The notes under the pieces were generated by a model. That model ran no database searches and was not told the origin of the DNA. It saw nothing but the letters and a program-made list of their open reading frames with translations. A stretch of DNA of 64,000 bases from Nodosilinea sp. WJT8-NPBG4 (GTDB taxonomy: Bacteria > Cyanobacteriota > Cyanobacteriia > Phormidesmidales > Phormidesmidaceae), in assembly GCA_019359285.1 (NCBI GenBank), contig JAHHHQ010000028.1, positions 62,001-126,000 of the forward strand, read 5' to 3'. Both the position numbers and the translations under genes were made by a program. The first letter of the stretch is position 1. Every line of letters starts with the position of its first letter. Shown piece by piece: positions 63,478-64,000 of this stretch.

Positions 63478-64000
63478 CTAGCGACTATGTTTGAGGCCAA
63501 ACCGTCCCAATGCCAGGAGCCCCACACCAATTACCACTTGGGTACTCAACATCGACATCATTGATTTGGTCGTCTGACCGCGGGCATTTTCGAGCAGGGC
63601 TTGGGCTTGAGTTTCGACCTGCACCAACGCTGTTTTGATACGCTCGGGTGTAACCTCGGCGGGCAGGTTGGGGTTATCTTGCGCAGTTAGAAGCTGAGAG
63701 CGAATTTCCGTGGCTTCGCCTTCGATATTGCGCACGGCCTGATTTTGTAGCACCAGTCCATCACGGATTACAAGCACCCCAGACAACGCAAATAGGATAC
63801 CTATGACTAGGCAAATCAAAGCCAGAGAACGGGACAGGCCAGGCCGATTTAGACTGCCGTAGACCGACATCGCCAAGCCTAAAAAAAATAAAATGCCGCG
63901 CCCACTAACCTGCTGCATGAACCCAACTCGCCACTCTAAGGCCATTGGATCAGGGGGAATGGCGATCGCCATTAGATTCATGACAAACCCCACTATGCAA
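63478..64000 (-). CDS. hpsJ: HpsJ-family protein, 5' end outside the window
   Basis: The open frame continues past the window edge: codons before the GTG at 63993 still match the HpsJ paralogue at 56603 (IVGFVMNLMAIA against IVGLTCIFGFL in the same context), so the true start lies beyond 64000. About 174 codons are visible. They show two or three membrane helices, a coiled coil (NIEGEATEIRSQLLTAQ ... VETQAQALLENAR) and a final helix VVIGVGLLALGRFG. Next to the exosortase gene, it should belong to the hormogonium polysaccharide/surface system. Confidence 0.83.
   Translation of the reverse strand, partial: CIVGFVMNLMAIAIPPDPMALEWRVGFMQQVSGRGILFFLGLAMSVYGSLNRPGLSRSLALICLVIGILFALSGVLVIRDGLVLQNQAVRNIEGEATEIRSQLLTAQDNPNLPAEVTPERIKTALVQVETQAQALLENARGQTTKSMMSMLSTQVVIGVGLLALGRFGLKHSR

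Overview
The window comes from a chromosome of an oxygenic, probably filamentous cyanobacterium, of the Leptolyngbya/Nodosilinea type (the genus is inference). The support is psbU, a high-light-inducible protein, ycf54, a CurT/CAAD thylakoid protein, a thylakoid-lumen cyclophilin of the TLP40 type, a cyanoexosortase with PTPA-CTERM substrates, HpsJ-family proteins, FO synthase subunit CofH, and frequent HIP1 octamers (GCGATCGC). No rRNA, tRNA, CRISPR array, intact IS element or phage gene was seen.

Layout. 1-2.5 kb: the end of fabF, then transketolase. 2.7-10.0 kb: a same-strand signalling block of hybrid histidine kinase, CheR, CheB and a second hybrid kinase, with no chemoreceptor. 10-18.4 kb: housekeeping and photosynthesis genes (nadB, psbU, folD, crtE, a PAP2-like protein, ycf54, pdxJ). 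18.4-24.2 kb: a polysaccharide block in which a Wzc-like and a Wza-like gene diverge from an oxidoreductase/epimerase pair. 24.4-35.4 kb: cofH, pyrF, accB, efp, a cyclophilin, thiL, a small histidine kinase, clpS, a DUF2103 gene, trm1 and a lipoprotein serpin. 35.5-41.7 kb: an uncharacterised membrane protein, CurT, a HLIP, hflX and a bestrophin.

41.8-57.3 kb: a minus-strand surface-polysaccharide cluster. In transcription order it holds HpsJ, an FAD oxidoreductase, two GT2-family genes, a Wzm permease, a GT4, a Wzt ATPase, a very large glycosyltransferase/methyltransferase/deacetylase fusion, and a shorter paralogue of that fusion broken by a homopolymer frameshift. 57.4-64 kb: a DUF4347/beta-helix/RTX-like secreted protein, two PTPA-CTERM proteins (one frameshifted), the cyanoexosortase and a second HpsJ that runs off the window.

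How it fits together. The right third looks like one cell-surface programme. Glycosyltransferases and tailoring enzymes build a glycan on the inner face. Wzm/Wzt, whose ATPase carries a C-terminal glycan-recognition-type domain, would export it. The exosortase would process PTPA-CTERM proteins at the membrane, and HpsJ proteins are known from hormogonium polysaccharide export. The most unusual points are the 1170-residue fusion, which joins a GT2 domain, an unrecognised domain of about 400 residues, a NodS-like methyltransferase and a NodB-like deacetylase; a perfect 46-bp palindrome before the bestrophin gene; and an hflX gene whose conserved N-terminus has no standard start codon. Two A-run frameshifts could be real or sequencing errors. 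All functions are read from sequence motifs and memory of protein families; no database search was run.
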